Shown here: positions 22,863-33,333 of the stretch, one piece after another
How positions within the stretch are numbered: position 1 is the stretch's first letter
How the letters are laid out: every line of letters starts with the position of its first letter
Assembly (NCBI GenBank): GCA_026545765.1
Contig: CM048843.1
Location: forward strand, 7,732,001 to 7,796,000
DNA length: 64,000 nucleotides
Origin: Plantago major
Taxonomy: Eukaryota; Streptophyta; Magnoliopsida; Lamiales; Plantaginaceae
Reading direction: 5' to 3'
The notes under the pieces: generated by a model
Database searches by the model: none
Told to the model about the DNA's origin: nothing
What the model saw: the letters and a program-made list of their open reading frames with translations, nothing else
Position numbers and translations under genes: made by a program

Positions 22863-24331
22863 TGATGAGTCGGTTTTACAGCGTCTCATCTGGTCTTTTT
22901 TACCGTCTTTTTGTTATCCTTAAGTGTAGTTTTATTAGTTTTACTAGAGTGTTTTTACTTGTTTTGTTCTTTGTGCGTTTTGTAGAAATTTGGCTAAACT
23001 GCTCTAATTGAAGGCAAAATTGTGTATTTTACGTACATCTACAAAATCATGAAGTTTCTATGCCTCGTATGGATGCCAGAAGTGGAGCGAGAAGGCCAAA
23101 ATACCAAGAATCGAGGCTAAAAGGAGCAAAATGAGAAAAAAGGAGCGAAAAGGGCATCTATGTAATTTTTCCAAGAACTGGCGACGCCAGTTTTGTACGC
23201 CACCATTTCTCTGTTTCAGATTTCGGACAAACTGCGACGCCAGTTTTGAAACTGGCGACGCCAGTTTTCTGATTTCAGATCGTAGATCTTCGATTTGTTT
23301 CCTAATTCGTTCCGATTTAGTTTTTTCTCTTTGCTATTAGTTAGAATAAGAAATTAGAACATTCTATATTCATTCTATTGTCAAGTACTCTATCTTTTGC
23401 TCTCAACCTAGACCTAATTTCCAAGGCAATTACCATTTTAGGTCATTGAACCGTTTTTCATCTTGTAATCCGAAGTTTGTCAATTGATTGGGAGGTTTTC
23501 TACATATCTATTGCATCGATTCAATTCAGGTTCTCAATTCTACCTAGGGTTTGTGACACGAAGGGTAACAATTGTATCACCACTCGAATCTTTGATTTAG
23601 TATTAGATTTCATATGGATTGTTTCTATTCGATATTGATTATGTATTCGCATGTCATGAGTAGCTAAACTTCCTGATTATGGGGTGGTGACGGATTCAAT
23701 GCATGCTAGCTAGGGTTCATGTGATTTTATATACGAGATTCGATTTACTATGTGCCTTTTAGATTAATCGCATATCATTTATTCTGTTTGATGTGCGTTA
23801 CGTCAAAATCACTGATAGATTTAGTATTTGCTCATTTATAACAAAACGTCTTCGTCTTGCTTAATATGTCAGTCAGTTTGCAAATAGTAATATCTGGATT
23901 AGCTTAATTAGTTGTAGCTTAGTGGAATTGACGCCTCCATTAAATGCTATCTGTTTTCTGAAACCAAGTAGTGACAACTTGAGTAATCGTTTTCCTATTA
24001 ATCGCATGTTTCCTGCTAGCTAGCTAGCTTGTCTTCTAGTCACCACACCATAAGTCTCCTCATTCATATCAATCTCGTTAAGTGTTAAATCAGGTATCTA
24101 GTTAGTCTGCAAGATTAGTTTACTTTCAGATAGTTTATTACTCTGTTGTCGAAGCAAACAAACTGTTTACTGCTTTCGAACTGTCATTAATATTTGTAAA
24201 CTCAAACTAAGCTTAGTTAAGTCCTTAGAGACCGACCTCGGGGTTAACTTCACTGCACTACAAGTTTTTGTAGTGTTGAGAATTAACTCTTGGCTAAGTA
24301 AACAAATACAAAACTCTGATTTGACACATCA
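22863..24331 (+). repeat. 3' LTR of the Athila-like element
   Basis: It is 1469 bp with the same TG...CA termini as 18164-19649 and only scattered differences. Palindromic actggcgacgccagt words lie at about 23175-23270. Confidence 0.9.
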
Positions 24332-24377
24332 ACGCCTTCTGCATAGACAGGAAGGGTAACACTCCCAACTGTGTACT

Positions 24378-26039
24378 TTATTTCTCCGCTGAAACCATAT
24401 AGAGTTGTCGGCTGGCGGAGGATGGCAGTCTCTTATATGCCCATTTCTTGTTGGCCTGAGGGGGCTCAGGTGGATCAGTGTACTGCCGACTGGCGAGGGT
24501 CTTTTTACCTTTGTTAGAGAGGTACTCCGTCAAGTGCCCTCTCTTTAAGAGCTCGGCTACTTTCAATCGCAGAGAAATGCATTCTGCAGTTGCATGCCCA
24601 TGGTCTCCATGGAACTCACACCACGTGTTGGAGTTTCTTTGATCTGGAGGAGTTCTGAGTTTCCCTGGCCACCTAACTCTGTCACCCATGCTCTTCATGA
24701 CTGCTACACACTCGTCTGGTTCAATGTTGAGGGAGTAGCTCGGAGGTGGTGCTCGAGCTTCTGTCCTCCTTTGTTCGATTGGAGGGTGAGGTGGATTCAC
24801 AATAGGTCCATGCCTTCTCTTAATCGGGTGTGGTCTAGCACGGTAGTCTGGAGCCTTTCGTTCAACTCGCTTGTCAGGTCTGGGATCCCTACGACCACTT
24901 TAGCTTGACATGAAAGGTCTGTTGGTGTCATCCTCCTCCCATTTGATCTGGGCCCATGCTTTGGCAAGCACATCTTCCATTGTTTGGCAGGGGTACATGG
25001 TCAGCTCCTTGTACAATCCCGAGTTGGGTGGCAACCCTTTGCTGAGGGCATTGACAGCAGTGTCCTTGTTGTAGTTGGGGATTGACACATTCTCCTTGTT
25101 GAAAAGTGCCACGTATTCCCTGAGAGATTCGTTAGGTCTTTGTCGGACGCTATATAAGTCGTCCGACAATTTCAAAAGCTTGCGACTGCTTGCGAATTGT
25201 TCCACAAAGTAGTCGACTAATTGAGCAAATGAAGAAATAAAATTATTAGGTAAGTTGGTATACCATTGTAGGGATGGTCCGATCAGGCTGGAACTAAACC
25301 CTTTGCACATGCACCCCTCACGAAGATCTCTAGGGATGGTTATGGTGAACATCCTTTGCTTGTACTGCGAGACATGGTCGTCTGGATCTGTTGTCCCATC
25401 ATAAAGCTTCATGCTTGGGAAGGTGAACTTGGTTGGCATCTCCACCAATGCTATAGCGTCGGCGAAGGGAGAGTCAGCAAAGCTATTAGGTAAACTTTTC
25501 TTGATCAGTGTTGGCACTCTAGGGATTCTTTGGATCATCTCCTCCAAGCTCACCAGTTTGGAGTCTAGCTCCTCATTGCTACTTCCATGACCTGCAGAGA
25601 GGGTTAGCAAGTGATCTACCTGACTTGCACTTTGGTTGCGCTGTTGTGGTGATTCGTCATTCATCCTTGGGTTAGCACCTTCAAACGAAACCCTCCTGCT
25701 GGTAATGCCCGGAGTGACCTCAAAGGCTGGTCTCGGTGCAGCGCTCACCACTTGAGAGACTGGAGTTACGGGAATCACCCCTCCCGTCTCTTCAAAAGTC
25801 AGCTGGCGAGCCTCAATCGTGTTGCGTGGTGGGTTCTCCACCCCAGTGCCATGAGTCAGTCGGTGAGATGAGGCCGCGTCCAATGTTGGAGCCTCCTGGT
25901 GGATGACAGACTCAACCCTTTCCTTCAAGAGCGAGTTCTCCTGGCAGACGGCACGGTTCTCGTCCTCAAGGAGCTTGATCTTCTTCTCGTTCTCTTGCAT
26001 CTAGGCTGCCAAGGCTCTGATCAGAGCGGTGACGTCCAT
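24378..26039 (-). pseudogene. Tat-like gag with zinc-knuckle-like C-terminus
   Basis: The frame starts at the ATG at 26039 (MDVTALIRALAA), meets an in-frame TAG at 26001-26003, and continues MQENEKKIKLLEDEN as a short coiled coil. The gag core follows: FPSMKLYDGTTDPDDHVSQY, SLIGPSLQWYTNLP, LVDYFVEQF, SVRQRPNESLREYVALFN. A TAA at 24898-24900 interrupts the same frame. Past it the frame reaches CEFHGDHGHATAEC, the expected Cys/His region. A frame change near 24400 leads into LYGFSGEIKYTVGSVTLP, a protease fragment cut off by the nested element at 24331. Only a few substitutions separate this gag from an open frame. Confidence 0.85.
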
Positions 26040-26135
26040 CTCCTCTACCTTCTTCGAGAACTTATTCGTTTGAGTGCGTCATGACGGATTGCTTAGCGTG
26101 TCGCGGTTTACTGGAGTGCCTTTTTTGATAGTCGG

Positions 26136-26154
26136 GGCCCCATGGTGGGCGCCA
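26136..26154 (-). promoter_or_regulatory. Primer-binding site, tRNA-Lys type
   Basis: On the minus strand tggcgcccaccatggggcc follows the 5' LTR by three bases. It matches the complement of the 3' end of plant tRNA-Lys with one mismatch as I recall that tRNA. Confidence 0.7.
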
Positions 26155-26157
26155 AAT

Positions 26158-27089
26158 TATGGACGCTCAGAAATCTACAATCAAATTAGGGTTAGAAATT
26201 GGGGGGTACCAAAAACCTGCAAGGAAACAATAGCAAACAAAGACGTGAGGTTCCAAGGTGACACCGGTGTGGTGCCGACCGAAGGGACTCCGACGCTCAA
26301 GTTAGATGACTGATAGACGAAGTAATCGAATGAAAGCGATAGAGAGAGGGAGATGATGACAAGCGTCGACTTATCCTGTTGGTTGAGTCGGTTCGGCAGA
26401 GTACGAACGAGCACCGGCGAGAGGCTAGCTGACCTTGTAGGAGGGAGCTAGCTAGTAGTCGTCGGACAGTGATGGGTGATGATGGATGATGATGAACGAT
26501 GGTGGATGACGGTCGATGGTGATAGTTGATGGTAGATGATTGAGAGCGTTGATCAGAGAGCTTGAGCGAGATGGAGGCGTGAGAGAATGATTACTAGGGT
26601 TTGTTGCAGTCAGAATGCGATCCCCCTCTACATCTCCCCACTCTTCTCTATATACTTCACCCATCGTTGGAGTCTGTTCGCGAATCTCGGGGGAGGTTGT
26701 TGGAACTCCCTAAGTAGGTTGGACCGTGTCTCATGTAGTTCGGAGAGTGGTCACAAGTCGGTTGCTTACGGACTGACTGAGTCAGTCAAGCAATGCGAGT
26801 TGGTTAGTAGGTTAGTCAAGTATTGACTGACAGAGCAGTCGTGCAAGGTTGGGCGAGCTGGGTGAGCTATCTAGCTTGTCAACCAGCTAGAGGGTTGGCA
26901 AGGTCGGGTAAGTCAGGTAGCATGTGGACTGATTGGTTGGATGGATGGCTCAACTAGGTGGGTTCGCTAACTGGCCTTTGGAATCCAACCCGCGTATGAA
27001 GTCAAGACGGACTCATTAATGGATTGGGCCATAGCCTTGATGGGCCAGTCTGTTAGTCTAGTTGACAAGAGCGAATTTTGGCCAATACA
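26158..27089 (-). repeat. 5' LTR of the Tat-like element
   Basis: It is 932 bp and nearly identical to 14835-15771. Its inner border reads tatggac where the other copy has tgtagac, a small mutation at the terminus. Confidence 0.9.
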
Positions 27090-27277
27090 CTAATTATCCG
27101 CCACCTAGGACAGAAAGGTTGACTTTTGGACTAAACCGTAATTGATTTATGAAACTTGTCCTACGGTGTTATTGTTAGAATTAAAGGGACCAAAGTGTTA
27201 TTAGCGAATTTATTAGGGGGACCTAGAGAAATTAGCCCTAAGACGATCCTTTAATTTTTGTTATGTCATTTTTAGTA

Positions 27278-28355
27278 GGGAAAATTACAAAAACCACCCC
27301 TTAAATATGCCCCCTTTTCACATTCACCCCTAGATTGGCGTCTATTACAGATTTGTCCAAAATTAATAAAGGCCTAATTTGAAAATTACATCCAAACCCA
27401 AAAGTCAACTTTTTCACCTATTTTATCTTTTCTTTATAATTCAATAATTATATTAGTTTTATTTATTCCAAAATACCCCCAACATTTTCAATTTCTTATT
27501 AAAAAGACCCCAACAAATTTACTTATTAACCCTTCTTCTTCCCCACTACTCCACCACCTCATTCTTCCCTACCAATTCCAACCACCACCAACCATCTTCA
27601 TCCCCACCACCACAACTCACAACACCACTAGGGACCACCACAACCGAAAGGGAAAGCTCCCGGAGCTTTTCCGGAAGCGGCAAATCAGAGCTTCCTTGGC
27701 GGAAGCACAAAGCTTCCGCCATGGAAGCTTTGTTAGAGCTTCAACAGAGCTTCCATGGCGGAAGCTCTGTGCTTCCGCCATGGAAGCGATCTGGAGCAGG
27801 AAGCTCCAGATCGCAGCTTCCATGGCGGAAGCTCAGATCCTGCTCCAGATCGCTTCCATGGCGGAAGCTCAGATCCTGCTCCAGATCGCTTCCATGGCGA
27901 AAGCTCAGAGCTTCCGCCATGGAAGCTCTGTAATGTAACAGAACTTCCATGGCGGAAGCTCTGAGCTTCTACCATGGAAGCTCCGTTACATTACAGAGCT
28001 TCCATGGCGGAAGCTCTATCACGGAAGCTTGCCGGAGCTCTGGCCGGCGAGGTGATCGGGATGAGGGTGTATTCGGAAAAAAAAATTGTTTTGTGGACTA
28101 TTATGTTAGTTATGAAATTATTGGGGCTATTTAAAATTTTTTGGACTATTTTTGTAAGTTATAAAATTATTTGGGTATAATGTGTAGTAAAATGAAACTT
28201 GTAAATTGCAATTGAGTCCAATTCATTTTCTTTTCCATTTAAATTTTAGTTGGTCAACTCAAAATATAGATTTTGGACTTGGATGTAATTGTTTGAGATC
28301 GGGGGTTGAATCTGTAATTGGCTCGAATTTAAGGGGTACCTTATGTAATTCGCCC
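27278..28355. mobile_element. Mutator-type MITE with 9-bp target duplication
   Basis: The sequence tttttagta flanks both ends (27269-27277 and 28356-28364) and occurs once in the intact duplication copy at the corresponding site. The inverted ends are gggaaaattacaaaaacc... and the complement of ...ccttatgtaattcgccc, both followed by ccccttaa. A 9-bp duplication is the hallmark of Mutator-like elements. There is no transposase frame. The interior holds a 400-bp array of palindromes (27640-28040). Confidence 0.9.
27640..28040. repeat. Array of ggaagctt/ccatgg palindromes
   Basis: About a dozen copies of agcttccatggcggaagct and its complement (agcttccgccatggaagct) lie in alternating orientation. 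They include a larger direct repeat around cagatcctgctccagatcgc. Several frames on both strands appear open only because the repeat lacks stop codons. The array could fold into a long cruciform or hairpin RNA. Confidence 0.9.
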
Positions 28356-28900
28356 TTTTTAGTATTTCCTCTATTATCATTATAGTTAATAAGTAATTTG
28401 TGTTCAGAGTTGGTTTTGATTAACAAAAATAAATTAATCAAATGATCAACCTTTAGAAATGACGGAGGTAGCACTAAATAGGTAGGGCGCCAGAAAGGTG
28501 TTGTATGTGGGTGGGCTAGGGGGTGTTATCCTACACTAGGTCACTTTTTAAAAGGTATTCGGGGCTTTATCCCGGTGACTCTTTTAAAGCATGCATGGTG
28601 TTGTCGCGACTCTCTTTTTTTTTTTTTTTTTTTTTATAAATAGTACTAGTATATTTTACATTTTATATTTTTTCCTCAAACCTGACTACCATAATTTGCA
28701 TTTTTATTAGTTAAAGTAAGTATCTTTTCATTTACATGCTACGCATTATTTTTAATTTGAATTATACGTTTTGAAACATATCAAGTACAGATAAAATATG
28801 TTTATGCAACTAATAAAACGAGCTTTAGGGCATTCACTATTAGTATGTTTCTTCAAACTTGGGCGCATATGGAGTATGAGACAAATTCGCATTAAATTTA

Positions 28901-29315
28901 TTCCTTCATTCGCAGGTTGAAACAAGACTAACATTGCAAAATAACTTGAGAATCAGGAACATGGGCACAGAAAAATGGATAAGCCCTAATGGATGCTAAA
29001 AAAATAATGTAAAAATGTCACCCATAAGAAGTGCATAGGAGCTGCATTTTAACAAGGACAATTATAAGTTACTACCAGAGTACCAGTACAATTACTCGTT
29101 ACTCGTCCACCAGATTAAATTGAATGTAATCACAAGTAAATAGTGAAACAAACCATGCAATTATTCTGTTCTTTTTTAATTTTCGCTAACCCAATTCCCA
29201 GCAGATTCAGGAGCATAAAGGTTGTCACAAACTGAATAGTATTATGAAGTACCAAGAGTTTAAAGGTGACCATACAACATGTCAACACGGTAGAGTTTGA
29301 AGTACAACACCGTGA
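28901..29315. other. Non-coding spacer
   Basis: Unique AT-rich sequence between the end of the duplication and the first inverted repeat of the RBM42-fragment element. Nothing was recognised. Confidence 0.4.
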
Positions 29316-30234
29316 GGCAATTATGCAATAAACTGCCAAAAGCATAAATTCTTCTAAAGATCAAATTCTACTATTTCAATTTTCCGCTGAACGATCATTC
29401 TGTAAAAATTGACTTCTGATCGTTATCGGTCATCGCAAACACGAGTTGACTAACACATAGAAATGACTCATTTCCAGAATAAAGAAAACTCAAAAATAAA
29501 ATGCAAAACCCAAAAAAAAAAAAAAGAAGTAAAAATAAAATAAAACTCGTGTTTCTGACCACAGCGCCTTCTTACTTCCCTACACCATTTCACCTCCAGC
29601 AATCGGTCGATGTGCCTCACATCACCGCCACAGCACCGCCGTCTGTTCCGGTGCCTCCTGTACCCGTATATCCAGCTCCCGCGCCTCTCTATTCCTTGCC
29701 GCAATTTCAACAGGTGAGTACATTTATGCTATCTCTTTCTCCTTTACGATAATTTTTCTTATTGATTAGTCCATTTGATTTTGATCTTGCTTGATTAATT
29801 AATTTGGGATTTTTGTGGTATTGATTAGTACATTTGATTCTGATCTTGCTTGATTAAATTAAAGGAATTGATTATGTGATTAGTTAGTGTTACTTAGCTA
29901 ATTTGATTCGCTAATGTAGGATCAAATCTACCATTTAATCCCTATTAAGTTCATATTAGCACGAAACTGGAAACAATCCAGGATTGATGCGATGATCTGT
30001 GGTTGGATTTTCAGGCACAACAGCTGTTTGAGAGGGATGCTCAAAAGTTAACACCTGAAGCACTTGAAAGTGTTAAAGCTGCTCTTGCAAGCAGTGAGGT
30101 CGACCACAAAGCGGAGATTAAGAAGAAGGCGATTCCACGAAAAGCGGCAGGCCAGACATGGGAGGATCCTACTCTTGCAGAATGGCCGGAAAGTATGGAT
30201 CTTTGCATTTTCTGGTTACATTCTGTTCTGAATT

Positions 30235-30265
<31 letters not shown>

Positions 30266-30522
30266 TTTTGGGGTTTTGTATTTTATTTTTGAATTTTCTT
30301 TATTCTGAAAATGAGTCAGTTGCTTATGTGATAGTCAAACTTGTGTTTGACCTGATGACAATGTAAACTCAAGCAATAATCGGGTTAAATGTCAATTTCA
30401 CGAAAGGATCGTTCAGTTCGAAAATTGAAATAGTAGGATCAAGTCACGGAAGAGTGAACGTCAGATCGCTGTACCATACCCCAAACTTTAGGACCATTTA
30501 TGCCTTTTTGCCATAAATTGCC
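29316..30522. mobile_element. Pack-type element with long inverted repeats carrying a gene fragment
   Basis: About 29316-29530 and 30228-30522 are inverted copies. Shared blocks in order are ggcaatt, gcataaat, ctactatttcaatttt, gaacgatc, ttgac, gactcatttt(c)cagaataaagaaaa, caaaaataaaat, then a long A run. The core between them holds spliced RBM42-like sequence. Long inverted ends around a captured host gene piece is the layout of Pack-MULEs. I did not find a clear 9-bp target duplication at these borders, so the exact ends and the superfamily are uncertain. Confidence 0.65.
29565..30192 (+). pseudogene. RBM42-like RNA-binding protein fragment (no RRM)
   Basis: Two exons with good splice sites are present. 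The first is 29565-29713 (Pro/Val-rich, VPVYPAPAPLYSLPQFQQ, donor gtgagt). The second is 30015-30192 (AQQLFERDAQKLTPEALESV, HKAEIKKKAIPRKAAGQ, TWEDPTLAEWPE, donor gtatgg). The second exon is the stretch that precedes the RRM in plant homologues of RBM42, an RNA-binding protein linked to splicing and mRNA. The RRM exons do not follow; an inverted repeat with poly-T begins instead. The upstream N-terminal exons are also absent. The reading frame itself is unbroken, so chimeric transcripts are possible. The family is recognised from memory of the flanking sequence of the RRM. Confidence 0.75.
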
Positions 30523-31397
30523 AACAAATTTACTGTCTCTGGAACATCGCTCTACACAAACTTGAGAAACTATTGCAAGCTTGATTCTCGAATAAGCTAA
30601 ATCATCCAATCATTATCATATATGGTGAAATATTAGCCTAACGTACACATCTTCCAGGTTTCCTGCTCCCGGCATGTTACAAGCCCTGATGAAGCAGATG
30701 CCCATTTGGAGACATGCTGGGGGAGTTAAGTTATACATTGAAAGACCATCTACGCAATAAATTCAATGAGTTGATAATTCGATATTCTGATGATTGCACT
30801 GATCAAAGCATGATACGATCATCTTACCTAGCCCAGCATTTCAGATTGCTGAAACCTCTGTAAGGAAAGATCGAAGTTGACCGGCCATTCTTCTTAGTTT
30901 AGTGACTTGTGAAAAGCAACCTACCCATGCAAAATATATATACATACACACATTAAACAAAACCAACTATGCAGAAACATGTGTAAGACGGTTAACGGTT
31001 AGAAAAGATCCTTGAAGAAATTTTAGGGGCATAAAAACAAGAGCAAACATGGATTCCATTAGCACTCAAAGCCACACAACCTTCAGGTTGTCACAAGCTT
31101 CCATAACCACAGTGGAAAACTTCATTACATTATCTACTGATACTTTCATCATAGTAACTATCTAAAATGGGGGGGGAGGGGGGGGGGGGGGGGGGGTGGT
31201 TGGCTGACCCAGCATTACCCCTCTTGGATCCGCCATCTACACAAGTGCTGAACGTATTCCCTTACTTTGCTCATAAAACTTAGGAAGAATAGCACTACCA
31301 CACACCCATACCAAGTGTAATGCGCATTACCTACTTTTAGACCATCTAAATTATTATGTAATAATAATAACAATAACAAAACTAATAGTGATAACAA
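30523..31397. other. Non-coding spacer with poly-G tract
   Basis: No gene was recognised. It contains the G-run at 31169-31196 and, at its right end, simple ataacaataacagtgataac repeats that form the target of the retroposon at 31413. Confidence 0.4.
31169..31196. repeat. Poly-G tract (28 bp, one A)
   Basis: The run is all G except one A at 31177. It can form G-quadruplexes and is also a typical site of sequencing or assembly error. Confidence 0.95.
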
Positions 31398-31412
31398 TAA
31401 CAGTGATAACAG

Positions 31413-32003
31413 GTATAATATTTTTACTGTGTTGATTGGTTGTACTGAGGATTCATATACATATATTATGTTTGGGGTGTTTTCTCTGGTGTCTTGTGCA
31501 GATACTTGTTAATACAATCAGGATTACAGGTTTTTAGGGATTTATTCTGGCTCTCTGTGGGAGTGTTTATAGCTTGGTCTTCTACAGATGGTTTTTCCTT
31601 TTCCCTGGCTCTCTGTCCATTAAAAAAGGATCAAGTACCTGCAATTCCAAGCATGGGATGTTTACTCTCTCAGCTATATTTGGCCACGGAGTGTGATCAC
31701 AGTTGTATTACTGGAGTCATGGTGGGACCTTTATAGCTTCTCTGTTCATTTGGAATCACAGGCTTTGCCCCTGGAGTTCTAGCCAGAGATTATTGATCCT
31801 AGATAGAGTGCATCCTAGCTTTTTATAGTAGGAATAATCCTAGATTACTACTACTTCACTTAGCTAGCTTTGATTGTGGTATAACTGCTGCGGTTTTCAG
31901 GCTTGATTGCTTAGAGATTCTTGTACAAATGAGGCATACCTCATTCTCTCTTGTGTACTGTTCTCTTAACTTTTTAATGGACTTTAATTTCCTCGAAAAA
32001 AAA
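31413..32003 (+). mobile_element. 5'-truncated LINE-like retroposon
   Basis: The 15-bp sequence taacagtgataacag is present on both sides (31398-31412 and 32004-32018). The insert ends in an A run (31996-32003), as left by target-primed reverse transcription. The 591-bp body has no long frame. Its last part (gtactgttctcttaac, taatggactttaatttcc) looks like a plant L1 3' end, but a processed host transcript cannot be excluded. Confidence 0.75.
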
Positions 32004-32557
32004 TAACAGTGATAACAGTTGGAAATGGATACATACAGAGGTTGATGTCTTCAGCAGTTCTCTTATGGCCATAGTTGCATAGCAAGAAGCTGGCAGTGTG
32101 AAGCTCAACTTGAGAGCAATCTGGGTTTTCTCATTATTAGAGACAGCTAGAGGCTCCTTCATTTGTACATCAATGTCCTTCTCGCTTTGTGCTTCTGCAG
32201 TTCCTGTTGATGGGTCAATTTCGTCACCAACCATATCTTCTTTCTGCCTGCAACAAGGTTCAAGTTTGACTTCTTTGTTGTCTGAGTCGTTATCCAAAGA
32301 AGTTTGACTTGACTTGGTGATAATTTCCCAATCGGTCTCTGCCTGTGGTATATTGACATCAGTGTATTTAATCAGTTCCCCGCAGAGTAGTAAACAAAAG
32401 ATATTTTAAGATATAAGATGATCAACTTTTAATGAAGGGACCAAGGAAAAAAATTAAAGAGTCAATCAAACATACCACTCAAAGTCCTTTTGTGTTTGGA
32501 ATACCTGTCTATGTGCTCCCGTCAAATTGGTAAATGAGAATTCCCTACAATGTAGAT

Positions 32558-33287
32558 TGTTGAGTCACAACAATAATCTCAACCAAACAATAACAAATAT
32601 CAATCGATCAACAAGAACGTAAACGATGAAACACGGAATTTACGTGGTTCAGCCAAAATAGACTACATCCACGGGAAACCAAGCACGTATATTGATATCA
32701 ACTGAGATTAGATTACAAGCTTATACAATCTATACAAAGATCAAGCTTAATCGATTATCTATACTCCCCAATCAATCGAAAAAGAAAACAAGATCAATCT
32801 CAATGACAAACAAAACGACAATGGAACTCGAACCAATTCTCAATGAGCAGAGCACGAAACCTGATATCTTCAACCGTCAATCGTGCGAATAACCTTCTTC
32901 AACCGCTATGCAAAATCTCAGAGCAATTGATGAAGAATTGAGAGAGAATTGTTCAGAAAACTGAATGCGAGCTAGCTACTTTGTTTCTGATCTTTTTCCC
33001 CTCTTTATAACCGTCTCCAACTGACTTTTAAATATGAGATTTAATCTCAGCCCTTGATCCCTCTGAATTGATCTGATCAGTCCAATCATCTTGAGTAAGC
33101 ATCCACTGGCATGAAACTTAGTCTCAGAGATTTCTGAAACTTGATTTCAGAAAACTTAGTTTCACTCTCTGAAACTTGGTTTCAGAGATCTCTGACAATT
33201 GGTTTCTGAAACTTGGTTTCAGAGATTTCTGAAACTTAGTTTCAGAAAACTTATCCCTGCTTACTTGATTTGAGATAAAACACAACA
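32558..33287 (-). repeat. 3' LTR of the truncated copia element
   Basis: In plus orientation it runs from tgttgagtcacaac to aaaacacaaca. A TATA-like tttataac is present. A block at 33110-33255 repeats gaaacttggtttcaga and gaaacttagtttcaga palindromes about seven times. The second LTR is missing, so the borders are inferred from TG/CA and the purine tract. Confidence 0.7.
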
Positions 33288-33333
33288 AACTCCACCTTAG
33301 CTCAAAATCAAGTCTACATGCTCTTTTCCCAAT

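Larger units (their letters stand above)
18164..24331 (+). mobile_element. Athila-like non-autonomous gypsy element (gag-protease only)
   Basis: Two LTRs (18164-19649 and 22863-24331, both tgatgagtcgg...acacatca) enclose a 3.2 kb interior. The primer site at 19656-19673 matches tRNA-Asp with two mismatches (gcgccgctgccgggga core), as is usual for Athila-type elements. Gag, a coiled-coil segment and a retropepsin are recognisable. There is no RT, RNase H or integrase, and no room for them, so the copy depends on relatives. The flanks (ggtac at left, acgcc at right) do not form a target duplication, and the host protease frame has lost sequence at the junction. That suggests recombination between two insertions rather than a single event. 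Confidence 0.85.
14835..27089 (-). mobile_element. Ty3/gypsy Tat-like element with nested insertions
   Basis: Two LTRs of about 935 bp bound the element. The 5-bp duplication ctaat flanks it (14830-14834 and 27090-27094), and its empty site is preserved in copy 1 of the local duplication. Reading on the minus strand, the order is 5' LTR, tRNA-Lys-type primer site, gag with a zinc-knuckle-like end, a fragment of protease, a nested Athila-like element, an RT fragment, a foreign LTR fragment, a 51-bp tandem-repeat block, a purine tract and the 3' LTR. RNase H and integrase are missing. The RT phrase DFTDLNKACPKDSF and the repeat block upstream of the 3' LTR both fit the Tat group. It cannot move by itself. 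Confidence 0.9.
14278..28900. repeat. Tandem duplication, copy 2, split by two insertions
   Basis: Copy 2 is present in three parts: 14278-14834, 27095-27277 and 28365-28900. The breaks are a gypsy element (14835-27089) and a MULE-type MITE (27278-28355). At both breaks the intact copy 1 shows the target sequence once, while copy 2 shows it on both sides: ctaat for the first, tttttagta for the second. The duplication therefore predates both insertions. Confidence 0.9.

Noticed and set aside
27617-28180. Several overlapping ORFs on both strands
   Set aside because: They are by-products of a stop-free palindrome array inside a MITE.
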